From BOG-1155 sp963717985 (lineage in GTDB: Bacteria > Desulfobacterota > Syntrophorhabdia > Syntrophorhabdales > WCHB1-27), in the NCBI GenBank assembly GCA_963717985.1, contig CAVQYC010000004.1, forward strand, positions 248,001 to 312,000: 64,000 bases of DNA, read 5' to 3'. A program made the translations under genes and the position numbers. Below are positions 54,748-63,162 of this stretch, piece after piece (the stretch's first letter is position 1; every line of letters begins with the position of its first letter). A model generated the notes under the pieces. The model was not told the origin of the DNA and searched no databases. It worked only from the letters and a program-made list of their open reading frames with translations.

Positions 54748-55875
54748 TTACGCGAGGCTTCGAAGGATCGCTATCCCCTTCTCTATGGCCGGAGCACTTG
54801 CGGCGAAGGAGATGCGCACGTGGGATTTTCTCCTTGAGAAGACGCTTCCCGGTATGATGAAAAGTTTCTTCTCCAGCGCCCGCTCCACGAAGGCATCTCC
54901 GTCTCCGTCCGGCACTTCAGGAAATATGTAGTAAGCGCCTTTCGGCTTGGCTACGCGGTACTTGTCCTTTATCCCCTCGTAGATAAGGTCCCTCTTTTGC
55001 CTGTATCCGTCGATAAGATCGTCCGTCGGGTAATCGAGGGCAAGGAGCGCCGCCTTTTGGCCCACCGAATTGACCGCGCTGAAGACATACTGCTGCATGA
55101 CGACCATGCTGTCGATGATCTGCTTCGGACCCGCGACGAAACCGACCCGCCACCCCGTCATACCCCAGGTTTTGGAGAAACCGCCAAAGGTCAGGGTGTT
55201 TTCGTAGAGCCGGCCGAGATAATCGGGCGATCCGTCCCCATCGTAGGTAAAGCGGTCGTATATATCGTCCGAGAAAACGAGTATATTCTTCTCCCTGGCA
55301 ACGCGCTCGACCACTGCCAGCTCATCCCGTGAGTAGACCGTGCCGGTGGGGTTATTCGGGCTGTTGATAAGGATGATCTTTGTCCTGTCCGAAATGGCGG
55401 CCCTCAGCCTGGCCTCTTTTAACGTAAAATCGGGATATGTGTCGAAAAAAACCGGCTTGCCGCCGAGGAGGAGTATCTGGTATTCATAGAGAACAAAATA
55501 AGGGTCGGGGATGACCACCTCGTCACCGGGGTTGAGGAGAACCATAAACGCGAGGAGGAGGCCGCCGGTGACGCCGGGTGTGACAATCACGTCTTCACAG
55601 GCGACTCCCAACGCTTGCAGATATTTGAGAATCTTCTCCCGCAGCTCCGGGATTCCCCCTGACGGCGTATACTTGTTGAATCCCTGGCGGATCGACCTGA
55701 TGCCCTCTTCCTTTATGGTGAGGGGTATATCGAAATCCGGCTCGCCGATGCTCAGGTCCACCGGGTCTTTCACCCTCCGGGCAAGATCGAAGATCTTTCT
55801 CACACCGGAAGGTCTTAGGTGCAGCATTCGCTCCGAGAGCCACATCGCTTCTTTTCCTTTTCGTTCTTTATCCAT
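54748..55875 (-). CDS. Class I/II aminotransferase (aspartate/aromatic type), probably under Trp attenuation
   Basis: 375 residues. PLP enzyme fold type I: LSIGEPDFDIP, cofactor Asn in NSPNNPTG, D203 and Y206 in FSDDIYDRF, catalytic K235 in FGGFSKTWGMTGWRVG, and substrate Arg near the C-terminus in HVRISFA. Start ATG 55875 follows TGGAGTG; an in-frame GTG lies two codons upstream. The leader contains a small frame with three consecutive Trp codons and a terminator (55933-56034), pointing to regulation by tryptophan and perhaps an aromatic substrate. Substrate not proven. Confidence 0.9.
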   Translation of the reverse strand: MDKERKGKEAMWLSERMLHLRPSGVRKIFDLARRVKDPVDLSIGEPDFDIPLTIKEEGIRSIRQGFNKYTPSGGIPELREKILKYLQALGVACEDVIVTPGVTGGLLLAFMVLLNPGDEVVIPDPYFVLYEYQILLLGGKPVFFDTYPDFTLKEARLRAAISDRTKIILINSPNNPTGTVYSRDELAVVERVAREKNILVFSDDIYDRFTYDGDGSPDYLGRLYENTLTFGGFSKTWGMTGWRVGFVAGPKQIIDSMVVMQQYVFSAVNSVGQKAALLALDYPTDDLIDGYRQKRDLIYEGIKDKYRVAKPKGAYYIFPEVPDGDGDAFVERALEKKLFIIPGSVFSRRKSHVRISFAASAPAIEKGIAILRSLA

Positions 55876-55932
55876 TTTCACTCCAGGCTACTACGTCCTC
55901 CTCCGGGAAATCCAGCACAAACAGATTTACCC

Positions 55933-55975
55933 AAAACAAAAAAGGCCATGAGGAGTTGCGAAACCGCTCATGGCC
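55933..55975 (-). terminator. Attenuator terminator in the aminotransferase leader
   Basis: On the minus strand GGCCATGAG (55967-55975) pairs with CTCATGGCC (55944-55952), followed by TTTTTTGTTTT. It lies about 58 bases upstream of the aminotransferase start and shortly after the Trp-rich leader peptide, so it would act before the gene, not after another one. Confidence 0.85.
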
Positions 55976-55989
55976 CGGTACCGGAGGTC

Positions 55990-56034
55990 TCACGACCCCG
56001 AGTTAAACCACCACCATGCACCGTCACGTTTCAT
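55990..56034 (-). CDS. Putative Trp leader peptide (MKRDGAWWWFNSGS)
   Basis: A 14-codon frame from ATG 56034 to TGA 55990 encodes WWWF in the middle. It ends 15 bases before the terminator stem. The ribosome binding site is weak (GATAAAAAGC); an in-frame ATG at 56052 could extend it by six codons. Position, Trp codons and downstream terminator match classical trp-operon attenuators. Confidence 0.72.
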   Translation of the reverse strand: MKRDGAWWWFNSGS

Positions 56035-56057
56035 GCTTTTTATCGCGAGCATGAGCC

Positions 56058-56087
56058 TTTGTAACATGAGGGTTGTTCACGTGTCAA
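56058..56087 (-). promoter_or_regulatory. Candidate promoter for the Trp leader and aminotransferase
   Basis: Minus strand TTGACA (56082-56087), 18-base spacer, TACAAA (56058-56063). It would start transcription near 56050, just before the leader peptide ATG 56034. Confidence 0.5.
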
Positions 56088-56225
56088 GAGATTTCCGCTG
56101 GAGGGCTAGCGCTCCCAATAACATACACCCAAGGTTTCATCCGTGCGCAATGCCATGTTGTTTCCGCCAGAGAGACGCGGCCGGGCACCCTTGCGTCCCT
56201 GGGGCACCATGCGGTAGGATATATC

Positions 56226-57170
56226 GTGCTCTCTCTCGTTATCATCACCAGAAACACGAGTCACCTTGTTGCCGGTCTCCTCTCCTCCCTGGAGGCCGAC
56301 GAATCGATGACAGTCGCAACAAAAGAGGTGATCGTGGTCGATAACGGATCGACGGACGGAACGGAAGACCTGATAGCCTCAAAATTCCCCCGGGTTATCT
56401 ACGTGAAGAATGCCGAAAACGCGGGGTTCGGGGCCGCCGCAAACATGGGTTACCGGCTCGCATCCGGTGAATTCGTCCTCTTTTTGAATTCCGACATACG
56501 CCTGTTGGGAGGGGAGACGACAAAAATGCTCGCCTTTATGGAACAGGACCCATCGATCGGCATTATTGCGCCGCAGTTAGTCTATGAGGATATGAGGCCC
56601 CAGCGTTCCTTCGCACAGATACCCTCCCTCGCCCTGGAGCTTGCACCCAAGGCGGTGCTGGAGGCCCTCTTCCCCAGTTTCAGGACAAAGGGCGGAGCCC
56701 ACCATTCCCCTCTCGACGTGGCTTCACTGATAGGCGCCGCCCTGATGGTGAGAAGGCAGCTCTTTGACCGCCTCGACGGGTTCGATGAGAGATTCTTTTT
56801 CTTTTTGGAAGAGACGGACCTTTGTCTCCGTGCGAGAAAGACGGGCTCCAGGGTGGTCTTCTTTCCCGCATCGAAGCTCGTCCATTTTCAAGGGAAAACA
56901 GTAGCGCAATCCTGGATCAGGGGCAGGATGGAATACTCCATCTCCCTCTATAAATTCATCAGGAAGTACCATTCAGGAAGCTATTACGGCGCATTCGTTC
57001 TCGTGAGGGTATGCAAAGCCCTCTTGTTTCTTCTGCCGGCGACGATAGTGCCTTTTGTCCTCTGTAGCAAACCTATCAGGAGGAAGTACCGTTATTACGC
57101 GCAGCTTCTTTTGTGGCATCTGCGCGGGTGCCCGGCCGGGGCCGGACTCCGCGTCAGCTCTCAAGGATAA
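56226..57170 (+). CDS. Family 2 glycosyltransferase (rhamnosyltransferase-like)
   Basis: 314 residues from GTG 56226, which follows GGTAGGA. N-terminal VLSLVIITRNTSHLVAGLLS, the nucleotide-binding VVDNGSTDGTEDLI, the NAGFGAAANMGYRLASGEF segment and DxD-like FLNSDIRLLGG are typical of WbbL-type rhamnosyltransferases, as is FFFFLEETDLCLRARKTG. One C-terminal hydrophobic helix (LLFLLPATIVPFVLCS) may anchor it to the membrane. Its last 17 bases overlap the end of the dodecin gene on the other strand. Confidence 0.88.
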   Translation: MLSLVIITRNTSHLVAGLLSSLEADESMTVATKEVIVVDNGSTDGTEDLIASKFPRVIYVKNAENAGFGAAANMGYRLASGEFVLFLNSDIRLLGGETTKMLAFMEQDPSIGIIAPQLVYEDMRPQRSFAQIPSLALELAPKAVLEALFPSFRTKGGAHHSPLDVASLIGAALMVRRQLFDRLDGFDERFFFFLEETDLCLRARKTGSRVVFFPASKLVHFQGKTVAQSWIRGRMEYSISLYKFIRKYHSGSYYGAFVLVRVCKALLFLLPATIVPFVLCSKPIRRKYRYYAQLLLWHLRGCPAGAGLRVSSQG

Positions 57171-57363
57171 ATAATACTTCCAGCGTCACCCTGTATTCCA
57201 CGATCTTTCCGTCTTCTACCTTCGCCCTCCAGTCCTTAACCTTGATGCCCGTTATGCCCCTTAATGTCTTTGAGGCCCTTCTGAAACCGACCATCACCGC
57301 ATCGTCAAAGCTTTTCGGAGAGCCTGCAAGAACCTCTGTCACCCTCGCTACCCTTCCATCCAT
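57154..57363 (-). CDS. Dodecin family flavin-binding protein
   Basis: 69 residues, the typical size. The sequence VARVTEVLAGSPKSFDDAVM and GITGIKVKDWRAKVEDGKIV is characteristic; the Trp in KDWRA stacks on flavin in dodecins. Dodecins form dodecameric shells storing FMN, riboflavin or CoA. Its last 17 bases overlap the 3' end of the convergent glycosyltransferase gene. Confidence 0.9.
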   Translation of the reverse strand: MDGRVARVTEVLAGSPKSFDDAVMVGFRRASKTLRGITGIKVKDWRAKVEDGKIVEYRVTLEVLFILES

Positions 57364-57685
57364 TCCTCTTATACCCCCTCGTGGTCACTTACGCCTCTTA
57401 AAACCTAACAGTGTTGCAGGTGTATGTCAACATTTTCCGCACACTTGACATTATCCCGCTCTCCCTTTAGTATATAGTGGTACATTGAGAGGAAAAGCCA
57501 GAGGGAATTATGCATAAAAAAGCACGGATATTTGTTCCATTAGACTGACAGGCGCACCGGGGACCAGTCTGGTCTCCACTTACGACCGTGTCCGCAATTT
57601 CTCCGCCTTAAGCCAGCGCAAGCCTCCTTTTGGAATCCGGCGCAGAAAGTGTGCGACCGGATTTTTTATTTCACAGGAGGATTCT
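57364..57685 (+). promoter_or_regulatory. Long leader with attenuator upstream of the double-cubane operon
   Basis: TTGACA at 57446-57451 followed 18 bases on by AGTATA is a promoter candidate. A 12-codon frame (MHKKARIFVPLD) lies at 57510-57548. Just before the ribosome binding site, AATCCGG-CGCA ... TGCG-A-CCGGATT is followed by TTTTATTT (about 57632-57669): a terminator in the leader. A GACCA/TGGTC hairpin precedes it. The layout suggests a riboswitch or attenuator; no known class is recognised. Confidence 0.55.
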
Positions 57686-58963
57686 ATGTCGGATTACACG
57701 CAAATGTGGTTGGACCTGGGTCTTGACCTTAAGGCCCACGATGCGCTCCTTTCCATGCTGGGAGGGGCTTACCAGGACATTTTCCTGTCTCAGAAGGACC
57801 GTCCTGAAGGAATGAAGTACTTCGACTTCGTCATGAGCGAAGTGCACGGTCTCCGGATCAAAGAGATCGTGGACGCAAAGGCGGAAGGCCGCATAGTAGT
57901 CGGGTCATATTGCGTCTTTGTGCCGGAGGAGCTGATCCTTGCCGTCAACGGCGTCTCCGTGGGGCTTTGCGCCGGCGCGGAGTTCAATTTTGAGGCCGCC
58001 GAGACGGTGCTCCCCCGCAACCTCTGCCCTCTCATCAAGTCCGCGTTCGGCTTCAAGCAAGGCCGGGTCTGCCCTTACGTCGAGGCGAGCGATATTGTCG
58101 TGGGCGAGAATACCTGCGACGGCAAGAAGAAGGCCTATGAAGTCCTCGCGCCCATGGTCAAAGACCTTTACGTCATCGACCTCCCCCAGATGAAGAGCGA
58201 CATCGGGCACGACCTGCTCAAGGCCGAATACCTGAAGTTCATGAAGAAACTGGAGGATAAGAGCGGTAGGAAGATCACCCTCGACGCGCTGAAAAGCGCG
58301 ATAGAAACAACAAACGCAAAACGCAGGGCGGTGAAACGCCTCGCCGAGCTGCGGAAGGCCGATCCCGCGCCCATATCGGGTCTCGACGCGCTTCTCATCA
58401 ACCAAGTCTTCTTCTACGATGACCCGGGCCGATTTACGGCTTCCGTCAACGCCCTCTGCGACGAGCTTGAAGGACGTGTGAGAGACGGCAAGGGCGCCTT
58501 CCCGAAGAAGACGGCCCGTGTGCTCATATCCGGATGTCCCATGGCAGTGCCGAACTGGAAGGTGCCTATGATCGTCGAGACAAGCGGCGCTGTGATCGTG
58601 GGTGAGGAATCCTGCGTCGGCGAAAGAGGCACGCAGTGGCTGACCGACGATAACGGTAAAACGGTCGATGAGCTTCTCGGGGCGATCACCGAAAGGTATT
58701 TCAAGATCGACTGCGCGGTCTTTACCCCGAACCCAACACGAGTCGATCATGTAAAGGATATGTACAAACGGTACAATGCCCAGGGCGTCATTCACTACAG
58801 CCTCCAGTTCTGCTCTCCCTATACAATCGAAAGCGGTCCTGCAGAAGCGGACCTGGAAAAGGCGGGCATCCCCGTCCTGCGCCTCGAAACCGATTACAGC
58901 CAGGAGGATGCGGGACAGATCAAGACGCGTGTGGAGGCATTCCGCGAGAGGATAACGGCTTAG
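57686..58963 (+). CDS. Double-cubane-cluster reductase, 2-hydroxyacyl-CoA dehydratase family (first copy)
   Basis: 425 residues. Related to the double-cubane cluster protein (DCCP) and to the HgdB/BcrC superfamily. Conserved cysteines occur in GSYCVFVPEE, NLCPLIKSAFG, GRVCPYVEASD, ENTCDGKKK, ISGCPMAVPN, EESCVGERG and LQFCSPYTIE. The TCDGKKK motif is diagnostic. These enzymes receive low-potential electrons from an ATP-driven activase, encoded directly next. Substrate unknown; DCCP reduces acetylene and similar small molecules in vitro. AGGAGG precedes ATG 57686. Confidence 0.88.
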   Translation: MSDYTQMWLDLGLDLKAHDALLSMLGGAYQDIFLSQKDRPEGMKYFDFVMSEVHGLRIKEIVDAKAEGRIVVGSYCVFVPEELILAVNGVSVGLCAGAEFNFEAAETVLPRNLCPLIKSAFGFKQGRVCPYVEASDIVVGENTCDGKKKAYEVLAPMVKDLYVIDLPQMKSDIGHDLLKAEYLKFMKKLEDKSGRKITLDALKSAIETTNAKRRAVKRLAELRKADPAPISGLDALLINQVFFYDDPGRFTASVNALCDELEGRVRDGKGAFPKKTARVLISGCPMAVPNWKVPMIVETSGAVIVGEESCVGERGTQWLTDDNGKTVDELLGAITERYFKIDCAVFTPNPTRVDHVKDMYKRYNAQGVIHYSLQFCSPYTIESGPAEADLEKAGIPVLRLETDYSQEDAGQIKTRVEAFRERITA

Positions 58964-59716
58964 GTGAGGGCAGCAGGCATCGATATAGGGTCACGGACGG
59001 TCAAGCTCGCCGTCATCGACGGCGGCGAGCTTGTCCTCAGCCGCAAGGCCCTCACCCTCCACGACCCCTTCGAGATGGCCCGCGGGCTTCTTAAGGGGGT
59101 CGAGTACGAGGGCATCACTGCCACCGGCTATGGCCGCCATCTCGTCAAGGATTTCCTGGAATGTACGGTGATCAGCGAGATCAAGGCCTTCGCCTTGGGG
59201 GCACGGGCCATCCTGCCCCGGTGCAGAGTCATCCTCGATATCGGGGGGCAGGACACGAAGGCCATTTCCCTCGCCGAGACAGGTGAGATGAATAAATTTG
59301 AGATGAACGACAAGTGCGCAGCGGGGACGGGCCGCTTTCTCGAAGTGATGGCCGCCGCCCTCGGCTACAGTCTCCATGAGTTCTCGAAGGCGGCATTGTC
59401 GGCCGGAAAGGCGGAAAAGATCAACAACATGTGTACGGTTTTCGCCGAATCGGAGGTGATATCCCTCACCAGCCGGGGTGCGGCACGCCATGAAGTCGCA
59501 CTGGGCATTCACAAGGCCATCGTGAGCCGGTCCATCGCACTCCTCAGGCGGGTCTCAGGGCCTCAAGAGGTCTTTTTTGCGGGCGGCGTGGCCCTTAACG
59601 AGTGTGTAGCCAGGCTCATCGGCCTGGAGCTTGACGCACCAGTGTTTGTGCCGCCTGAACCCCAAATTGTGGGGGCCTTCGGCGCCGCGCTCCATGCGGC
59701 CCACGCCCTCGGGTGA
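58964..59716 (+). CDS. ASKHA-type ATP-dependent activase (HgdC/DCCP-R family)
   Basis: 250 residues from GTG 58964, directly after the previous stop. The ASKHA ATPase motifs AAGIDIGSRTVKLAVID and ILDIGGQDTKAI are present, as is the cluster ligand pair in NDKCAAGTGRF and NNMCTVFAESEV, which holds a 4Fe-4S cluster at the dimer interface. It hydrolyses ATP to pass one strongly reducing electron to its partner. Here one activase lies between two reductase genes and probably serves both. Confidence 0.93.
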   Translation: MRAAGIDIGSRTVKLAVIDGGELVLSRKALTLHDPFEMARGLLKGVEYEGITATGYGRHLVKDFLECTVISEIKAFALGARAILPRCRVILDIGGQDTKAISLAETGEMNKFEMNDKCAAGTGRFLEVMAAALGYSLHEFSKAALSAGKAEKINNMCTVFAESEVISLTSRGAARHEVALGIHKAIVSRSIALLRRVSGPQEVFFAGGVALNECVARLIGLELDAPVFVPPEPQIVGAFGAALHAAHALG

Positions 59717-59773
59717 CTCACGCGATGATAAACGGTCCGGCTTATAAAAGAGGAGGACCATAAAGGGGCATAT

Positions 59774-60946
59774 ATGGAAATGCACGCAGTAGCTGAACCG
59801 CTTATTGATGACGAATACACGGGCGAGCCGCCTGCAAAACGGCTCCTCGCATACCTTCAAACCCAGCGGGAGCGTGGAACGAGTATCGTGGGGGTCTATT
59901 GCGGTTATGCGCCCGTGGAGCTTATCCGCGCCTTCGGCCTCGTGCCTGCATCCCTTTGCGCGTTCTCCAATGCGACAATAGAGACCGCCGAGACGGTCCT
60001 TCCCGCAAATCTCTGCCCCCTCATCAAGTCAAGTTACGGCTTCATCATGAAAGATGCCTGCCCCTTCTTCGCCGTCTCCGATGCGGTGATCGGCGAGACC
60101 ACCTGCGACGGCAAGAAGAAGATGTTCGAATTGATCGCCGACCGCAAACCCATGCACGTCATGGACCTCCCCCAGCTTCCCGATGAGCCCGAAGCCATCG
60201 ACGACTGGGCCACGGCGATCCGCAAGGTCTGGAGATTCCTCGAATCGGTGTTCGGCCGCACCACGACGGACGACCGGATTGAGGCGGCCATCCGGGAGAC
60301 AAACGCAAAGTCGCGTCGCCTGAACGAGGTTTTTGCATATGCCGCCCTGAACCCACCGGTGATCGGGTGGCCGGAGCTCTACGACGCGCTCTTTCTTGCC
60401 CAGGGCGCTTCCGGCTCTGATTTAGCGCCCATACTCGACGGCGTGCTGCAAAAGCTCGAAAAGCGGAAGCGAGAGGGATATGTCTACGGCAGGAAAGGGG
60501 CGCCCAGGGTGATGGTAACGGGATGTCCCGTAGGAGGCGATTCACTGAAAGTGCTGCACATTATCGAAGAGGCGGGAGGGGTAATTGTCGCGCTGGACTC
60601 GTGCTCGGGCATGAAGCCTTACGCGGAAGCCATCGAAGAGGGCACGAATGATCCCGTGCGGGCCATGGCGGCGCGCTACCTGAAGATCCCCTGCTCCTGC
60701 ATGACGCCGAACAACCGCCGTCTCACGGAGATGGACAAGCTCATCGAAAAGTTCAAGCCCGATGCGGTGGTCGACGTGGTGCTCCAGGCCTGCCATTCCT
60801 ACAACATAGAATCCATCAAGGTGGGTAAGAACGTCCGGGATAAGCACGGTCTTCCCTTTTTGAAGATTGTCACCGACTACTCGCAGAGCGACGTGGGCCA
60901 GATCCGCACCCGCGTTGAGGCCCTTCTGGAGATGTGCAGGCAATGA
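59774..60946 (+). CDS. Double-cubane-cluster reductase, 2-hydroxyacyl-CoA dehydratase family (second copy)
   Basis: 390 residues, a paralogue of the gene at 57686. Shared motifs include VGVYCGYAPVELIRAFG, TVLPANLCPLIKSSYGF, KDACPFFAVSD, GETTCDGKKK, VTGCPVGGDS and LQACHSYNIES. It has the length and cysteine pattern of YjiM-like proteins. The two copies may form a heterodimer or serve different substrates. Its last codons overlap the next gene (ATGA). Confidence 0.88.
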   Translation: MEMHAVAEPLIDDEYTGEPPAKRLLAYLQTQRERGTSIVGVYCGYAPVELIRAFGLVPASLCAFSNATIETAETVLPANLCPLIKSSYGFIMKDACPFFAVSDAVIGETTCDGKKKMFELIADRKPMHVMDLPQLPDEPEAIDDWATAIRKVWRFLESVFGRTTTDDRIEAAIRETNAKSRRLNEVFAYAALNPPVIGWPELYDALFLAQGASGSDLAPILDGVLQKLEKRKREGYVYGRKGAPRVMVTGCPVGGDSLKVLHIIEEAGGVIVALDSCSGMKPYAEAIEEGTNDPVRAMAARYLKIPCSCMTPNNRRLTEMDKLIEKFKPDAVVDVVLQACHSYNIESIKVGKNVRDKHGLPFLKIVTDYSQSDVGQIRTRVEALLEMCRQ

Positions 60947-62118
60947 AGCCCATCTATTTCGACAACGCCGCCACCTCGTGGCCGAAGCCTCCCGCGATGA
61001 TCGAAGCGATGGGGAGGTTCAATGAATCCGTAGGCGCGAACCCCGGTCGCTCCGGCCATCGTCTTTCTATTGATGCGGCGCGGGTCGTCTATGAGGCGCG
61101 TGAGCGTGTAGCCGAGCTTATCGGCTCGCCGGACCCGCTTTCCATCGCATTTACGAAGAACGCCACCGAGGCGGTCAATTGCGCTCTTTTGGGGTTGCTG
61201 AAACCGGGTGACCATGTCGTGACGTCAGGCATGGAGCACAATTCGGTGATGAGGCCGCTGCGCTTCCTTGAGCGGCAGGGGGTTGAGCTGTCGGTAGTCC
61301 CGTGCTCGCCTGCCGGAGAACTCGACCCCGGCGACGCGCTGCGCGCCATGAGGAAAAACACGAAGGTCATCGTGGCAACCCATGCCTCGAACGTCACGGG
61401 GACCCTCCTTCCCTTGGACGCGCTCGCAAGGATAGCCCACGAACGGCGGGTCATCTTCGTCGTGGACGCCTCCCAGACCGCAGGGAGCATTCCCCTCGAC
61501 GTAATTCGGACAGGCATAGATATCCTCTGCTTCACCGGACACAAATCCCTCCTGGGTCCCCAGGGCACCGGCGGATTCTATATTCGGGAAGGGCTCGAGC
61601 AACGCGTCCGGCCCCTCATGCGGGGTGGTACGGGGAGCGCATCGGAATTTGAGGAACAGCCGGATTTTCTTCCGGACAGGTTCGAGTCGGGGACACCCAA
61701 TGCGATAGGGCTCGCGGGGCTCGCCGCGGGCATTCGGTTCGTCCTCGACTTAAGGGTAGATCGCATCCGCGAAAAGGAGATGCACCTTACCCGGCTATTT
61801 TTAGAGGGGATGGCAGGGATACCGGGCACACGCCTTTATGGGCCGCAGGATGCCCGGCAGCGCACCGCGGTTGTTTCCTTCAACATCCGGGGAGTAAGCC
61901 CGTCCGAGCTCGCTTTCGAGCTCGACGAGCAGTTCGCGGTTCTCTCCCGTCCCGGGCTCCATTGCGCGCCTGCGGCTCATCGCACCATGGGGACCTTCCC
62001 CGAAGGGACGGTGCGGTTCAGCTTCAGTCACGCCACTACGGAAGATGAAATCCGGCGCGGCCTGGAGGCCGTGGCGCAAATAAGTGCCGCATATCACACT
62101 GAGACAAGGAGGAAGTGA
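60943..62118 (+). CDS. Cysteine desulfurase family protein (selenium-trait type)
   Basis: 391 residues. PLP-dependent class V aminotransferase fold: KPIYFDNAATSWPKPP, cofactor Lys in CFTGHKSLLGPQGTGG, His in ATHASNVTG and the catalytic Cys in SRPGLHCAPAAHRTMG. It is of the TIGR01977 type, which co-occurs with yedF and DUF3343 genes. Such enzymes mobilise S or Se from cysteine or selenocysteine. It overlaps the reductase before it and yedF after it. Confidence 0.9.
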   Translation: MKPIYFDNAATSWPKPPAMIEAMGRFNESVGANPGRSGHRLSIDAARVVYEARERVAELIGSPDPLSIAFTKNATEAVNCALLGLLKPGDHVVTSGMEHNSVMRPLRFLERQGVELSVVPCSPAGELDPGDALRAMRKNTKVIVATHASNVTGTLLPLDALARIAHERRVIFVVDASQTAGSIPLDVIRTGIDILCFTGHKSLLGPQGTGGFYIREGLEQRVRPLMRGGTGSASEFEEQPDFLPDRFESGTPNAIGLAGLAAGIRFVLDLRVDRIREKEMHLTRLFLEGMAGIPGTRLYGPQDARQRTAVVSFNIRGVSPSELAFELDEQFAVLSRPGLHCAPAAHRTMGTFPEGTVRFSFSHATTEDEIRRGLEAVAQISAAYHTETRRK

Positions 62119-62735
62119 TGTCTGAATTGGTGGACGCAAAAGGACTCGCCTGCCCTGAGCCGGTCATTCTCACAAAAAAAGCCCTTGATGCACACGATGA
62201 AGTGACGGTCCTGGTAGACAACACAACCGCCCTTGAGAACGTGAAGCGCCTTGCGTCGGTTTCAGGGTGCGCCGTCGACGTCAGCGACGAATCAGGCGGC
62301 ATATTCCGCATCGACATCAAGAAACGACAGGGCAGCGGGACGGCATGCAAAGCATCACCGGAATGCCCGCAGCCTGAAGGCGCGCCGCACGCTCTGCCCG
62401 GACCCACGATATTCCTGATCGCGTCACACGTCATGGGGCATGGAAACGACGATCTGGGGGCCCTTCTGATGAAAGCCTTCATCCACACCGCTGTCGATCT
62501 GGAACACCGGCCCGACATGATGATCTTTTACAACACGGGGGTGAGGCTGGCGGCAACGGACTCCGGCGTGGTGGACGACCTGAAGGCACTCGTTGAGAAG
62601 GGAGTCAAGATCCTCCTATGCGGTACCTGTGTGAATTTCTTTGATCTGAGCGGCAAGACCGGCGCGGGGACCATATCGAACATGTACGACATTGCGAGCG
62701 CTTTGTCGACGGCGGGAAGAATCGTTAAGCCATGA
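62118..62735 (+). CDS. yedF: Selenium metabolism protein YedF
   Basis: 205 residues. The N-terminal SirA/TusA-like domain has the Cys-Pro motif in DAKGLACPEPVILTKKAL; the C-terminal half is DsrE-like (FYNTGVRLAATDSG, KILLCGTCVNFFDLSGK). This domain order defines YedF, a member of the selenium-trait set with no proven reaction. AAGGAGGAAGTG precedes ATG 62118. It overlaps its neighbours on both sides. Confidence 0.92.
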   Translation: MSELVDAKGLACPEPVILTKKALDAHDEVTVLVDNTTALENVKRLASVSGCAVDVSDESGGIFRIDIKKRQGSGTACKASPECPQPEGAPHALPGPTIFLIASHVMGHGNDDLGALLMKAFIHTAVDLEHRPDMMIFYNTGVRLAATDSGVVDDLKALVEKGVKILLCGTCVNFFDLSGKTGAGTISNMYDIASALSTAGRIVKP

Positions 62736-62965
62736 GAGAGGATATAACTTACTGGGTGGCGCTATTCGACTCCGTCAGCCATGTGATGAAGGCGGAGAAA
62801 ATACTGAAGGAAGCGAACATACCCTATAAGATCATTCCGGTGCCGAAGAGCATAAGTGTCGATTGCGGAGTATGCCTGCGCTTCCTCACCGAGCAAAAGG
62901 AGACGATCGTGGAGGCCCTCCGATCGTATGTCCACGTGAGCGAGATACGCGAACTGCCGCGGTAA
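62732..62965 (+). CDS. DUF3343 family protein
   Basis: 77 residues. The segments VALFDSVSHVMKAEKILKEA and PVPKSISVDCGVCLRF are the DUF3343 signature, with the Cys-x2-Cys pair. These small proteins accompany yedF and the cysteine desulfurase, and may carry or receive S or Se. It is the last gene of the six-gene operon, 60 bases before the tRNA. Confidence 0.88.
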   Translation: MREDITYWVALFDSVSHVMKAEKILKEANIPYKIIPVPKSISVDCGVCLRFLTEQKETIVEALRSYVHVSEIRELPR

Positions 62966-63025
62966 GTCACTTCAAGATCGAGATTCCATTTTACTACAGT
63001 TTTGGTGTATACTTTTGAACACGTT

Positions 63026-63099
63026 GCGCCCGTGGCTCAGTTGGATAGAGCGTCGGCCTCCGGAGCCGAAGGCCGCAGGTTCGAATCCTGCCGGGCGCG
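63026..63099 (+). tRNA. tRNA-Arg (anticodon CCG)
   Basis: The acceptor stem GCGCCCG pairs with CGGGCGC. The D arm contains GGCTCAGTTGGATAGAGC, the anticodon stem TCGGC/GCCGA encloses CTCCGGA, and the T arm is GCAGG-TTCGAAT-CCTGC. Discriminator base G; the CCA end is not encoded. Confidence 0.95.
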
Positions 63100-63162
63100 C
63101 TTAAAATTTCACTTGTCCCATTCATTTTTGCAAGGCGAATTCCGTAAAGGAGAGGTATCACC

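Noticed and set aside
55933..55975. Hairpin as the terminator of an upstream minus-strand gene
   Set aside because: No minus-strand gene lies to its right before the dodecin gene at 57154, which points the same way but ends over 1.1 kb away with a plus-strand gene between. A leader attenuator explains it better.
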